From NCBI GenBank assembly GCA_002698425.1, contig NZXU01000120.1, positions 1 to 64,000 of the forward strand: a DNA stretch of 64,000 nucleotides. The letters are read 5' to 3'. This DNA is from Ahrensia sp. GTDB lineage: Bacteria > Pseudomonadota > Alphaproteobacteria > Rhizobiales > Rhizobiaceae. The position numbers and the translations under genes were made by a program. Below are positions 54,351 through 63,396 of this stretch, in pieces. A model generated the notes under the pieces. It was not told where the DNA came from. It worked only from the letters and a program-made list of their open reading frames with translations, and did no database searches. Each line of letters starts with the position of its first letter. Within the stretch, counting starts at the first letter, position 1.

Positions 54351-55409
54351 TCAGCCGGCCGGCGGCCAGATCGGCGGCCAGTTTTCCGGACCGCCATCCG
54401 GTTCTCCGTCGCAGTCGCTCTTGGCGCGCGCCTCCGTCAGCACGAACACATGGCCCGTCCCCGTTTCCTTCCAGGACCAGCGGTTGAATTCGCCGCAATC
54501 GCCAAGTCCCCGCCCCTTCAAGAAGCCGGTCAGTTCCTGGCGCTCCTGGTCCCAGGAGATATTCCACGCCAGATCGTCCGTCGAAGGCCCGTCTCCGGTC
54601 ATCACCGGCAAGGACACGCGCCGGAACTTCGAGCCGGTCCGCTCCCAGAACGCGTAGGCCTGGTTGTAGGCGCCGCCCTCGCCGCAGGGCAGGCCGATCA
54701 GCCAGGAATTGTCGCCCGAACCGGCCTCGAAGCCGCCGATCGCCGCGAACCGGTCCTGCGAAAGCCCGCGACAGGCCGCGCCGTCGCGGTCGGAGAACTC
54801 GGCCCGGATCTGGAAGGGAATATCGGACAATCCGGCGATGTCGCGCACCGCGGCCTGTTCGGGCGCGCCCGTCGCGCCCTCCACAAGCAGCGCATCGTCG
54901 CGGCCGACGCGTCCCTGCACCTCGTCCAGGAAGATCAGCCCGGAGATGAAGCCGTTGAGCGAGAAGGTTGAGACCGTGTCGATCCCGCGCGACCGGAAGG
55001 TGACCCGCAATTCGCGCCCCGCCTTCGCCGCCGCCATCAGCGCCGCGATCTCGGCCTCGCCGTCAAAGATATATTCATAGACGGCGGCGCGGTAGGAAAG
55101 GTCTGAAACCGGGATCGTCAGCACCGGCCGCCCGTCGATCGAGAAGCCAACATCCGAACCGGCGGCAAGCGTCTCGCGCACGCCGAGTACGAGCCGCACC
55201 GGCGCGTCCGGCCGCGCCGTGCGGCGGAAGATCACGGTATAGAGCTCCGATTGCGCGTTATAGGCCGAGACATCGCATGTCAGCCCGTCGGTGCAGCTCA
55301 CCGAAATGTCCCGGATCCTCTTGAACTGGCTGGCGGACGCGCCGCCCGCCGCGATGGCCAATCCTGCGGCGATCCCCGCGACCATCGCCCACCACGCGAA
55401 ACGCGGCAT
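54351..55409 (-). CDS. DUF1176 exported protein
   Basis: A 352-residue exported protein. A hydrophobic signal (FAWWAMVAGIAAGLAIAAGGASA) precedes the DUF1176 domain: DISVSCTDGLTCDVSAYN, GFSIDGRPVLTIPVSDLSYRA, FSLNGFISGLIFLDEVQGRVG and C-terminal KGRGLGDCGEFNRWSWKETG. Several cysteine pairs suggest disulphides in the periplasm. GGGAGGATC precedes the ATG at 55409, preferred over an upstream start. Function of the family is unknown. Confidence 0.83.
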   Translation of the reverse strand: MPRFAWWAMVAGIAAGLAIAAGGASASQFKRIRDISVSCTDGLTCDVSAYNAQSELYTVIFRRTARPDAPVRLVLGVRETLAAGSDVGFSIDGRPVLTIPVSDLSYRAAVYEYIFDGEAEIAALMAAAKAGRELRVTFRSRGIDTVSTFSLNGFISGLIFLDEVQGRVGRDDALLVEGATGAPEQAAVRDIAGLSDIPFQIRAEFSDRDGAACRGLSQDRFAAIGGFEAGSGDNSWLIGLPCGEGGAYNQAYAFWERTGSKFRRVSLPVMTGDGPSTDDLAWNISWDQERQELTGFLKGRGLGDCGEFNRWSWKETGTGHVFVLTEARAKSDCDGEPDGGPENWPPIWPPAG

Positions 55410-55527
55410 TGATCCTCCCCGGCAAAACCGTTGCATCGGCGCCCTTTATTCCCTGTGTCCTTTGCAGGGAACCTATAGCAGCGACCGGCGCTGACAAAGG
55501 TCAAACTGCCGCAGCGATCCGGATCGC

Positions 55528-57168
55528 CTATGCGGAAATCGCGACCGGGTCGGGCTCTCCTTGCGCTCCGTCCGTTTCCTCGGCCGTGGCGACGCGATCG
55601 CGCAGCAGGACCGCCTGGTGACGCGCATATTCCAGCTTCGCCTCGGTCGCGTCGAGCGGCCGGCACAGGAAGAAGCCCTGAACCGCATCGACGCCGAGTT
55701 CGGCCAGCGCGCCGAGCTGCGCGCCCTGCTCGACGCCTTCCGCCACGACCTTCATGCCGTATTCATGGGCGACATTGACCAGCATCCGGATCAGCGTCGC
55801 GGTGCGCGGATCGCGCTCGATCCCGTCGACGAAGAACTTGTCGATCTTCAGGATCGCCGCGCCCAGCGTGCGGATGGTCGCCAGCCCGTTATGGCCGGTG
55901 CCGGCATCGTCGATCGCGATCGCGACCCCGGCCGCCCTCAGGCTGTCGATGCAGCGGCGCGCCGTCTCCGGATCGCCAATCTCCTCGCGCTCGGTGATTT
56001 CGAGAACAATCCTGCGCGGATCCAGTCCGGTCTTTTGCAGGGTCTGCAGAAAGCGGCCGCAAAACTTCGCGTTGGCGAATTGCGCCGGAGACGCGTTGAA
56101 GGCGAATGTCAGCTTCGGCGCCGTCTGCAGCACATCCTGCATTTCCTGCGCCGTCTTCTGGACCATCGTTTCCAGCAGATCATCAGACCATCCATTGGCC
56201 TCGATCAGCGGCACGAAGGCGGTTGGCGACACCCAGCTCCCGTCCGGCTTCGGCCACCGCGCCAGCGCCTCGAAACCGGTCATCTCACCCGATCGGATGT
56301 CGTAGACCGGCTGGAAATGCGGAACGATCTCGCCATGCGTCAGCGCGTTGCGAATGCGCCTCGACGCGTTTTCGGGCGGCACGAGCCCGCGCGCGACGAA
56401 GAAGGCGAGCAGCAACGACAGGGCGACGGCCACGAATTTCGTCCCCGTGCTCGTGCCCATGTTCAACTCGTTCAGCAACACGGTCGGGATGTGGACGCGC
56501 ACCACCAGCGGATAACGCGCCGAGCGGAATTCGAACATCTCCGTATCGCCGCCGATCTCCCATTCCGGACCTTCGAATGCCCCGACGGTGCGGCCATTGG
56601 TCAGCGAAAGACGGATCGCTCCGGTCGCGCGCAGTTCCGGGGGAAGCACGTCGAAGACCAGCGACTCGGTGTTGACCAGCGCCGTCGCCAGCGACTGATC
56701 GTCGAACGTCCATGTCACAGCCATGGCCGCCGTGTCGCCCATGCGCAGCGGATTGAGCACGATCTTCGGATTGCGCGCGGCCACGCCGTCGACCGGGTCG
56801 CGGAAATTTTGCGTCAGCGTGTCGCGATCCATGGCGACGGAACACACCCGGCCGTCTTGCGCGGTGAGGATATCCTTGATCGAGCCCGAGCGGAAAATGG
56901 CGTGATTGAGCGCTTCGATCGCCCCGCTGCTGCAGTCGGTGAATCCCCCCTGATGGATCTCGCCCAGTCGGATGGCCGCATAGTCAGTGGCGATTTCGGC
57001 GCGCGCCAGCGTGTTGCGCGCCAGGTCCGCCGCGCTCTCCCGGTTGAAGGCGAGCACGATCTCGCGATGCGCATAAATCGCGGCGAGCAGAAACAGCGCA
57101 GCCGAAAGCACGGTCACGAGACCGACCCGCATGTGCCGCGAAATCCGCATTGCCGTTTGCATTGCCAT
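55528..57168 (-). CDS. CSS-motif EAL-domain cyclic-di-GMP phosphodiesterase
   Basis: A 546-residue membrane protein. Between two helices (about 14-32 and 236-255) lies a periplasmic CSS-motif domain with GGFTDCSSGAI and a second cysteine (GRVCSVAMD), so a redox-sensitive disulphide is expected, as in E. coli Pdc proteins. The cytoplasmic EAL domain keeps GFEALARW, FNASPAQF, LEITEREE, AIDDAGTGHNG, LKIDKFFVDG and VVAEGVE, so it should hydrolyse cyclic-di-GMP, perhaps released by periplasmic thiol chemistry. Confidence 0.9.
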   Translation of the reverse strand: MAMQTAMRISRHMRVGLVTVLSAALFLLAAIYAHREIVLAFNRESAADLARNTLARAEIATDYAAIRLGEIHQGGFTDCSSGAIEALNHAIFRSGSIKDILTAQDGRVCSVAMDRDTLTQNFRDPVDGVAARNPKIVLNPLRMGDTAAMAVTWTFDDQSLATALVNTESLVFDVLPPELRATGAIRLSLTNGRTVGAFEGPEWEIGGDTEMFEFRSARYPLVVRVHIPTVLLNELNMGTSTGTKFVAVALSLLLAFFVARGLVPPENASRRIRNALTHGEIVPHFQPVYDIRSGEMTGFEALARWPKPDGSWVSPTAFVPLIEANGWSDDLLETMVQKTAQEMQDVLQTAPKLTFAFNASPAQFANAKFCGRFLQTLQKTGLDPRRIVLEITEREEIGDPETARRCIDSLRAAGVAIAIDDAGTGHNGLATIRTLGAAILKIDKFFVDGIERDPRTATLIRMLVNVAHEYGMKVVAEGVEQGAQLGALAELGVDAVQGFFLCRPLDATEAKLEYARHQAVLLRDRVATAEETDGAQGEPDPVAISA

Positions 57169-57263
57169 CCGCGAGAAGCTAGCAGGGCCTGGTTTATTGT
57201 TCCTTGCTTCCGAACCACGGCTTTTCGGGGCGGCAAGCGCGGAACCTGCTCCGTGTGCCCGTC

Positions 57264-58154
57264 ATGAACCGCGCGTCCGCCAATCTGCTCCTGCTGATCA
57301 CCGGTGCCATCTGGGGCGGCGGGTTCATTGCCCAGGCAACCGCGATGGACAGCATCGGTCCGGTGCTGTTCACCGGCATACGGTTCCTTGCCGCCGCTCT
57401 TGCCGTTCTGCCCTTTGCCGTCATCGAGGCGCGCCGCGCCGGTGCGCCCCTCCTGCCGGACGCCGGCCAATGGGCGCGTTTCTCGCTGCTCGGAACGCTG
57501 TTGTTTACGTCGCTCGCCGCCCAGCAGATCGGCCTGCTGACCACCAGCGTCACCAATTCCGGCTTCCTGACCGGCCTCTATGTCGTGCTGACCCCGGTGC
57601 TCGGCGTCGCCCTGTGGCGGTTCTGGCCGCATCCGGTCGTCTGGCCGGCCGCGCTGATGGCGCTCGCCGGCATCGCGCTTCTGTCCGGCGGCGCCTTCAC
57701 CGGCCTGTCGCGGGGCGACTGGTGGACGATCCTGTGCGCCGCCCTGTGGGCCTGCCACGTCCAGTTCCTCGGCCGATTCGTCGGCAGCGCCCGCCCGCTG
57801 CAACTCGCCTGCTCGCAATTCTTCGTCTGCGGATTTCTCGGCATCGCCATCGCATTGGCCGTCGAACCCGTCGCCTGGAGCATGATCACCGCCTCCGCCA
57901 CCGAAATCCTGTTTGCCGGCGTCGTCTCCGGCGGCCTCGCCTTCACCATCCAGGCGATCGCCCAGCGCCACACGACCGCGCCGCAGGCGGCGATCTTTAT
58001 GTCGTCGGAAGCCCTCTTTGCCGCCCTGTTCGGCGCGCTCTTCCTCGGCGAACGCATCGGCGCGACAGGACTGGCCGGCTGCGCGCTGATCTTCGTCGCC
58101 ATGCTGTCGGTCGAACTCGTGCCGATGATGCGCCGGCACAGACCGGCGGCGTAG
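57264..58154 (+). CDS. EamA-type DMT family transporter
   Basis: A 296-residue inner-membrane protein with ten predicted helices in two EamA repeats, the standard layout of drug/metabolite exporters. Landmarks are ITGAIWGGGFIAQATAM, FTGIRFLAAALAVLPF, ALWACHVQFLGRF and IFMSSEALFAALFGALFLGERI near the end of the second repeat. The ATG at 57264 (MNRASANLLLL) is preferred over one 60 bases upstream. It is divergent from the CSS-EAL gene with 95 bases between. Exported substrate unknown. Confidence 0.87.
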   Translation: MNRASANLLLLITGAIWGGGFIAQATAMDSIGPVLFTGIRFLAAALAVLPFAVIEARRAGAPLLPDAGQWARFSLLGTLLFTSLAAQQIGLLTTSVTNSGFLTGLYVVLTPVLGVALWRFWPHPVVWPAALMALAGIALLSGGAFTGLSRGDWWTILCAALWACHVQFLGRFVGSARPLQLACSQFFVCGFLGIAIALAVEPVAWSMITASATEILFAGVVSGGLAFTIQAIAQRHTTAPQAAIFMSSEALFAALFGALFLGERIGATGLAGCALIFVAMLSVELVPMMRRHRPAA

Positions 58155-58497
58155 TCCGTCACCGCGTGTGACCGCGATCAAATCGCGCATCGTGTCTCAC
58201 GGCCCGTGATCGCCCGGGAACGCCGCGGTCGATTCTCCATCTTCGCGCCGCCACAATTGCCCGCCCGCAACTGCCTGATCTGACTGCGAACTGGGCGCAT
58301 CCGTTAGGAACTGTGGCCGAATTTCGGCATTATCCCGTTGTTTTTCTTTTCATTTTCGACACGCATCGTGATTTGAACTGACGCGCGCGAAAAGCCTAGG
58401 TCGGCCCGTCGCCGCCGGCACGATCCGAAAGCCCCTCTCCCAACCAGCCAGGACGGGCCGGCGGCGACGAACCCTTGCGAAACGGAGGTATCCGACC
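58155..58497. other. intergenic region with leader hairpin upstream of the DUF1344 gene
   Basis: 343 bases without a gene. Near its right end a 13-base inverted repeat, CGTCGCCGCCGGC (58407-58419) and GCCGGCGGCGACG (58457-58469), encloses 37 bases and lies just upstream of the CGGAGG ribosome site. If transcribed it would form a strong leader stem. The left half is AT-richer and probably holds the promoter; no specific box is proposed. Confidence 0.5.
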
Positions 58498-58752
58498 ATG
58501 CAAAATCTACTGTCCGCTGTGCTCGCCGGCGCCATGCTGTTCGCGTCGGTCAACCTGTCGGCGGCGCGCGAAAACGAAGGCGTCATCGCCCATGTCGACA
58601 TGGAAACCCGCATCCTCGTCATGCGCGACGGAACCCGCTGGCTCACCGCCGACGATGTCGATCTGAGCGGGCTTGCCGCGGGCGATGCGGTGCAATTGAC
58701 CGTCTGGGAAGACACCGAAGTCATCACCTCGATCGAGAAGATCAGGATGTAG
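58498..58752 (+). CDS. DUF1344 small exported protein
   Basis: An 84-residue protein. A signal peptide (NLLSAVLAGAMLFASVNLSAA) is followed by a 60-residue beta-rich DUF1344 domain (EGVIAHVDMETRILVMRDGTRW, GLAAGDAVQLTVWEDT). DUF1344 proteins are typical of Hyphomicrobiales and their role is unknown. CGGAGG lies ten bases before the ATG. Confidence 0.85.
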   Translation: MQNLLSAVLAGAMLFASVNLSAARENEGVIAHVDMETRILVMRDGTRWLTADDVDLSGLAAGDAVQLTVWEDTEVITSIEKIRM

Positions 58753-59074
58753 CGACGTTTTCGGGCGGCGCACTCCGGGACATCACCGGATCGGCGACCG
58801 GCCCGACCCCGAGCGCCCGGCCGGCCGGATGCTGTTTCGCAGCACCGGCCGCCAGCGGGATGGCGGCGCCTGCCGCCGTCATCCCTTTTCTTCCGGTCCG
58901 GTCAGTTCCTTGGCCAATGCTGTCTCGGGATCGCCGGTATTCGGCTCGTCCGGCCCCTCCGCCGCGCCGCACTCAACCGATATGCAACGGGGCTTCAATC
59001 CGGCTCCATACCGGGATAGAGCAGCCGTACCCCGTCTTGGGAACGCAGGTTGTAGCGCCGATGGAACCACGATC
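58753..59074. other. intergenic region, no gene recognised
   Basis: 322 bases between the DUF1344 and GNAT genes. Frames here, including one in phase with the GNAT gene from 58829, show no family similarity. No clear terminator or operator was seen. The promoter of the GNAT gene is expected near its right end. Confidence 0.4.
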
Positions 59075-59611
59075 ATGAACTTTTCGACGGATTATCGAAA
59101 CCGCGAACAAGACATCGCAGATTTGTTCGCGGCGACATTCACCGCCTCCGAAGGCGCGCAGGAAGGCGAATTGATCGGCACGCTTGCGCGCCGCCTGATG
59201 GAAGAGACGACCGCCCAGGACATCCATGTCTTCACCGCGTCGGACGATGACGTGCTTGTCGGAGCGATAATTTTCACACGCCTTGCCTTTGCCGACGACC
59301 GCACGGTCTTCGTCCTGGGTCCTGTCGCGGTGGCGACGGACCGGCAGGCGATGGGTATCGGACAAAAACTCATCGCCCACGGTCTGAACGAACTGCGCGA
59401 TCGCGGGGTCGATATCGCCGTGACCTATGGCGACCCGAACTATTACAGCCGCGTCGGCTTCGCGCCGGTCGCCGAAGCCGATATTCCCGCACCCTTTCCG
59501 CTGCAGCATCCGGAAGGCTGGCTCGGACAATCGCTGACAGGCGTTCCCCTTCGCCCCCTGAAGGTTCCGGCGCGCTGTGTCGAGGCGTTCAATGATCCGG
59601 TCTTCTGGTAA
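59075..59611 (+). CDS. GNAT family N-acetyltransferase (YhbS-like)
   Basis: A 178-residue single-domain acetyltransferase of the YhbS type. REQDIADLFAATFTASEGAQEG opens it. The acetyl-CoA site is VFVLGPVAVATDRQAMGIGQKLIAHGL, then VTYGDPNYYSRVGFAPVAEADIPAPFPL, the conserved YYSRxGF block. The ATG at 59075 fits the family start. YhbS-like enzymes have loosely defined substrates. Confidence 0.88.
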   Translation: MNFSTDYRNREQDIADLFAATFTASEGAQEGELIGTLARRLMEETTAQDIHVFTASDDDVLVGAIIFTRLAFADDRTVFVLGPVAVATDRQAMGIGQKLIAHGLNELRDRGVDIAVTYGDPNYYSRVGFAPVAEADIPAPFPLQHPEGWLGQSLTGVPLRPLKVPARCVEAFNDPVFW

Positions 59612-59656
59612 CGGGAACCCGACCGGCGCTTTCGCCGTTTTCGCCAGCCGTCTGCC

Positions 59657-60868
59657 TCAGGGCTGCACCGGCGTCTCTGCCATCGTCAGATGCAGCTTGT
59701 CGCCGTCATAGGGATGCGCCCTGAGCACGGCCTCGTCCGGCTCGACGCCCAGCCCCGGCTCCTCCGGGATCAGCGTGTAACCGTCTTCCAGCTTCAGCGG
59801 CGTCTTTAGCAGCTCCGCGTGGAATCCGCCCCAGTCCTTGATCGCTTCGAGGATCAGGAAATTCGGCGTCGAGGCCGCGACCTGGATATTCGCCGCGGCG
59901 ACCACCGGCCCGCAATAGCAATGCGGCGCGACCAGCGCGTGGTGAACCTCCGCTAGCGCGGCGATCTTCTTCGTTTCCCAGATCCCGCCCGAGCGGCCGC
60001 AATTGGGTTGTACGATTTGCGCCGCGCCGAGCACCAGCAGCCGGGCGAATTCGTATTTCGTCGTCAGCCGCTCGCCGGTCGCCACGGGGATCGAGGTCTT
60101 CGCCGCGAATTCGGCCATCGCCTCCGGCATGTCCGGCGGCACCGGCTCCTCGAACCACAGCGGATCGTAGGGTTCGATCGCCCTCGCCATCCGCGCCGCG
60201 CCGGACGGGGTGAACTGACCATGCGTGCCGAACAGGATATCGGCCCGCGTCCCGACCGCCTCGCGCACCGCCTTTACCATCGCCGCCGACCGCTCGATGT
60301 CGGTCAGCAGCGGCTGGTGCGGATCGTATTGCGTATAGGACCCGGCCGGATCGAACTTCACCGCGGTGAAGCCCTGCTCCACCCAGCGCACCGCATTTTC
60401 AGCCGCAAGATCCGGATCGTTATAGACCGTGCGCCCGCTCGTCTCGTCCGGATAGATCGAGCCTTCCGCCGGATAGAGATAGGTGTAGGAGCGCAGAGCC
60501 TCGTGCACCCGTCCGCCGATCAGCGCATGCACCGGCTTGCCGGCCTCCTTGCCGACAATGTCCCAGCAGGCCATCTCCAGCGCTGAAGTGCAGCCCATCA
60601 TCGACAGGTCCGGCCGCTGCGTGAAGCCCGATGAATAGCAGCGCCGGAAGAACGCCTCGACATCGTGCGGATCGTGCCCGGCGAGGTGCCGCGCCGCGAC
60701 ATCCTCGATCATGGCCGCCATCGCCTTCGGCCCGAACGACGCCCCATAGGCCTCGCCCCAGCCGGTCACGCCGCCGTCGCTTGTCAGCTTGACGAAGATG
60801 AAATAGCGCCCCCCCGGCGCCCCGTCCGGCACGCCGACAATGAAGGTCTCGATGTCTGCGATATGCAT
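59657..60868 (-). CDS. enolase-superfamily (mandelate racemase/muconate lactonising) enzyme
   Basis: A 403-residue acid-sugar-dehydratase-like protein. The capping domain (FVKLTSDGGVTGWGEAYG) precedes the barrel with AVKFDPAGSY, metal-binding residues in WFEEPVPPDMPEAM and GERLTTKYEFA, and an APHCYCGP His on a late strand, as in the ManD/GalD branches that use a general-base histidine. Probable reaction: dehydration of a C6 or C5 sugar acid. It lies 22 bases downstream of a zinc alcohol dehydrogenase on the same strand, suggesting a shared catabolic pathway. Exact substrate unassigned. Confidence 0.83.
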   Translation of the reverse strand: MHIADIETFIVGVPDGAPGGRYFIFVKLTSDGGVTGWGEAYGASFGPKAMAAMIEDVAARHLAGHDPHDVEAFFRRCYSSGFTQRPDLSMMGCTSALEMACWDIVGKEAGKPVHALIGGRVHEALRSYTYLYPAEGSIYPDETSGRTVYNDPDLAAENAVRWVEQGFTAVKFDPAGSYTQYDPHQPLLTDIERSAAMVKAVREAVGTRADILFGTHGQFTPSGAARMARAIEPYDPLWFEEPVPPDMPEAMAEFAAKTSIPVATGERLTTKYEFARLLVLGAAQIVQPNCGRSGGIWETKKIAALAEVHHALVAPHCYCGPVVAAANIQVAASTPNFLILEAIKDWGGFHAELLKTPLKLEDGYTLIPEEPGLGVEPDEAVLRAHPYDGDKLHLTMAETPVQP

Positions 60869-60890
60869 GGCCGTTTCTCCCGGCGCACAC

Positions 60891-61985
60891 TCAATCGAAA
60901 ACGATCACGTTGCGCAACGCCTCGCCGCGCTTGGTCGAGGCAATCGCCTCGTTGATCTGCTCCAGCGCAAACCGCCCGGTCACCAGCTCGTCCAGCTTCA
61001 GCCGGCCTTCCTGATAGAGCGTCACCAGATACGGAATGTCGCGCGCCACCTGGGCCGAGCCCATCTTGGAGCCGATGATCTTCTGGCTCCAGCCGGCCAG
61101 CGTGCCGGGATCGTATTCGCCGAACACGCCCGAGGGCGGCATGCCGACGATGACGATGGCGCCGTTCCTGGTGATGTATTGCGCCGCGCCGTCGATGGCC
61201 GGCTTCGCCCCCACCGAGACGAAGACGAAGTCGACACCGCGCCCGCCGGTCAGCGCCATCACCTGCTCGCGGTGGTCCGGGTCGGTCGGGTTGACCCCGT
61301 GGGTCGCGCCGAAGCGCTTCGCCGCCTTTAACTTGTCAGTGGAAAGATCGATCGCGATGATCGTCTGCGCGCCGGACGCCAACGCCCCCTGCACCGCGTT
61401 CAGACCGACCCCGCCACAACCGATCACGGCGACATGGGAGCCCGGATGGATCTGCGCGGTGTTGGTCACCGCGCCGAAGCCGGTGATCACCCCGCAGGCG
61501 AGCAGCGACGCCGCGTCGAAGGCGATCTCCTTCGGGATCACCGCCACCTGGCTCTTTTCCACCACGACCTTTTCCGCGAAGGCCCCGGTCCGCAACCCGT
61601 GCCCCAGCGCCTCGCCGCGTTCATTGGAGAGTGGCGATGTCTCGTCGAGGGGAAATACCTCCTCGCACAGCACCTGGTGCCCGCCGGAACAGTAGTGACA
61701 GGTGCCGCAGGAGCGGATCAGCGTGACGACGACATGGTCGCCCGGCGCGATGCCGTTCACGCCCGGCCCGACCGCCTCGACGACGCCCGCCGCCTCATGG
61801 CCGAGCACCATCGGCAGGATCCCGCCCCAGCCGCCCTCGGCGAACACGATGTCGGAATGGCAGATGGCGCAGGCCTTGACCGCGACCTTCACCTCGCCCG
61901 GCCCGGGATCGGCGAGCGTGACGCTCTCGATCGTCAGCGGCGCATTGAAATCGCGGCACACCGCCGCCCGGATCGTCTCGGCCAT
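60891..61985 (-). CDS. zinc-dependent alcohol dehydrogenase
   Basis: A 364-residue medium-chain dehydrogenase. The catalytic zinc ligands are in AICHSDIVF and GHEAAGVVE; the structural zinc loop is CGTCHYCSGGHQVLC; the NAD(P)-binding motif is VIGCGGVGLNAVQGA with an acidic residue ending the next strand (IAIDLS), favouring NAD. Similar to class III-type enzymes but without proof of glutathione dependence. It is upstream of, and probably co-transcribed with, the enolase-superfamily enzyme, so the pair may oxidise and dehydrate a sugar-like compound. Confidence 0.87.
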   Translation of the reverse strand: MAETIRAAVCRDFNAPLTIESVTLADPGPGEVKVAVKACAICHSDIVFAEGGWGGILPMVLGHEAAGVVEAVGPGVNGIAPGDHVVVTLIRSCGTCHYCSGGHQVLCEEVFPLDETSPLSNERGEALGHGLRTGAFAEKVVVEKSQVAVIPKEIAFDAASLLACGVITGFGAVTNTAQIHPGSHVAVIGCGGVGLNAVQGALASGAQTIIAIDLSTDKLKAAKRFGATHGVNPTDPDHREQVMALTGGRGVDFVFVSVGAKPAIDGAAQYITRNGAIVIVGMPPSGVFGEYDPGTLAGWSQKIIGSKMGSAQVARDIPYLVTLYQEGRLKLDELVTGRFALEQINEAIASTKRGEALRNVIVFD

Positions 61986-62233
61986 TCAGCTCTCCGATAG
62001 TCGACGCCGGACGCTATTGCCTCCGGTCTGTCGCGACGCGTTTCACGGCGACATACCCTCTTCGTTTTACGTTGCAATGACTTTTTTCCGGCACGCCTCA
62101 GATGAGCGCCGCGCGTCTTCTTCACCGCTGCGTCCAGCCCCTTTGCGATCAGGTCGAAAATCCGCCATGCCAAACTCTTGTTGCGCTCGCGCCCGGTTTG
62201 GCTTTGAAAAGACATCAGCCGAGGAGGAGGCAG

Positions 62234-62623
62234 ATGACCGACGAAACGAACGACCGCCCGAAGGGCGAACTGACCCTGCGCACGCTCGCCATGCCGGGCG
62301 ACACCAACGCCGCCGGCGACATTTTCGGCGGCTGGGTGATGTCGCAGATGGACCTGGCCTCCGGCATACGCGGCGCCGAGGTGGCGGGCGGCCGCATCGT
62401 CACCGTCGCGGTCAACGAGATGGATTTCCGCATGCCGGTCAAGGTCGGCGACACGCTCTGCGTCTATACCGAGGTCGAGCGGGTCGGCACGACATCCATG
62501 GTGCTGCGCATCGAGGCCTGGGCGCAGCGCTATCTTTCCCACGTCATGGAAAAGGTCACCGACGCCCGCTTCACCATGGTCAAGCTCGACAGTGACGGCC
62601 GCCCCTCGCCGATCACCCGCTGA
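62234..62623 (+). CDS. acyl-CoA thioesterase (YciA-like hotdog)
   Basis: A 129-residue hotdog-fold thioesterase of the YciA/BACH type. GELTLRTLAMPGDTNAAGDIFGGWVMSQMDLAS includes the catalytic region (N-x-x-G-D-I-F-G-G-W), then VAVNEMDFRMPVKVGD and the C-terminal strand. It hydrolyses short to medium acyl-CoAs in the cytoplasm. GAGGAGGAGG before the ATG at 62234 decides the start over a longer open frame. The alpha/beta hydrolase follows after 11 bases. Confidence 0.9.
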   Translation: MTDETNDRPKGELTLRTLAMPGDTNAAGDIFGGWVMSQMDLASGIRGAEVAGGRIVTVAVNEMDFRMPVKVGDTLCVYTEVERVGTTSMVLRIEAWAQRYLSHVMEKVTDARFTMVKLDSDGRPSPITR

Positions 62624-62634
62624 CCGGCACAACC

Positions 62635-63396
62635 ATGCACCTGCCCGTCATCCTCCTGCCCGGCATCATCACGCCGGCGGACATCACCTACCGCTATCTC
62701 CTGCCCCTGTTCGAGGGCCGGGCGACGGTCATCGCCCGCGATCTCGCCATCTACGCAAACGGCGCGCCGCCGCCCGGCTACAGCCTCGACAGCGAAGTCG
62801 ACGCCATCCTGACGGCCGCCGACGCAGCGGGATATGACCGCTTCCATCTCGGCGGCTTTTCCGGCGGCGGCGCGATTTCCGCCGCTTTCGCCGCTCGCCA
62901 CCCGGACCGCCTTGCGAGCCTCGCCTTGATGGAGCCCGCTTGGTTCGGAAACGAGGGCCAGAGCGCCGACGAAATCGCCGTGCGCGAGGCCGTCGAGGCG
63001 ACGGAGGACCTTCCCTATGACCAGATGCTCGCCGCCTTCGCCCGCCTCAACGTCGCCGATGACGTGGACCTGCCTGCGCCGCCGCCCGGTGATCCTCCCG
63101 CCTGGATGGAGCATCGCCCTGCCGGCATCTTCGCCATCGGCCCCGCCTGCCGGAACCACACGCTGGATCTCGACACGCTCAAGTCCTTGGCCTGCCCGGT
63201 CCTCTACATGCGTGGCGCGCGCAGCAATCCGGCGATGTATCTGCGCATGCAGGAGCGCGCCGCCGGTCTGTTCCGGGATTTCACCGTCGAGATCTTCGAA
63301 GACCGCCACCATTTCGACCCGCCCCACCGCTCCGAGCCGGAACGCACGGCGGAATTGCTGCTGGAAATCTGGGAACGCGCGGAGGCGAAGCTCTAA
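62635..63396 (+). CDS. alpha/beta hydrolase
   Basis: A 253-residue serine hydrolase. The oxyanion-type opening LLPGIITP, nucleophile elbow GGFSGGGAI with Ser in GFSGG, the Asp in a late strand and the catalytic His in EDRHHFDPP complete a classical triad. It overlaps convergently by four bases with the Hsp70-family gene and follows the thioesterase by 11 bases. Substrate unknown; esters or lactones are typical. Confidence 0.87.
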   Translation: MHLPVILLPGIITPADITYRYLLPLFEGRATVIARDLAIYANGAPPPGYSLDSEVDAILTAADAAGYDRFHLGGFSGGGAISAAFAARHPDRLASLALMEPAWFGNEGQSADEIAVREAVEATEDLPYDQMLAAFARLNVADDVDLPAPPPGDPPAWMEHRPAGIFAIGPACRNHTLDLDTLKSLACPVLYMRGARSNPAMYLRMQERAAGLFRDFTVEIFEDRHHFDPPHRSEPERTAELLLEIWERAEAKL

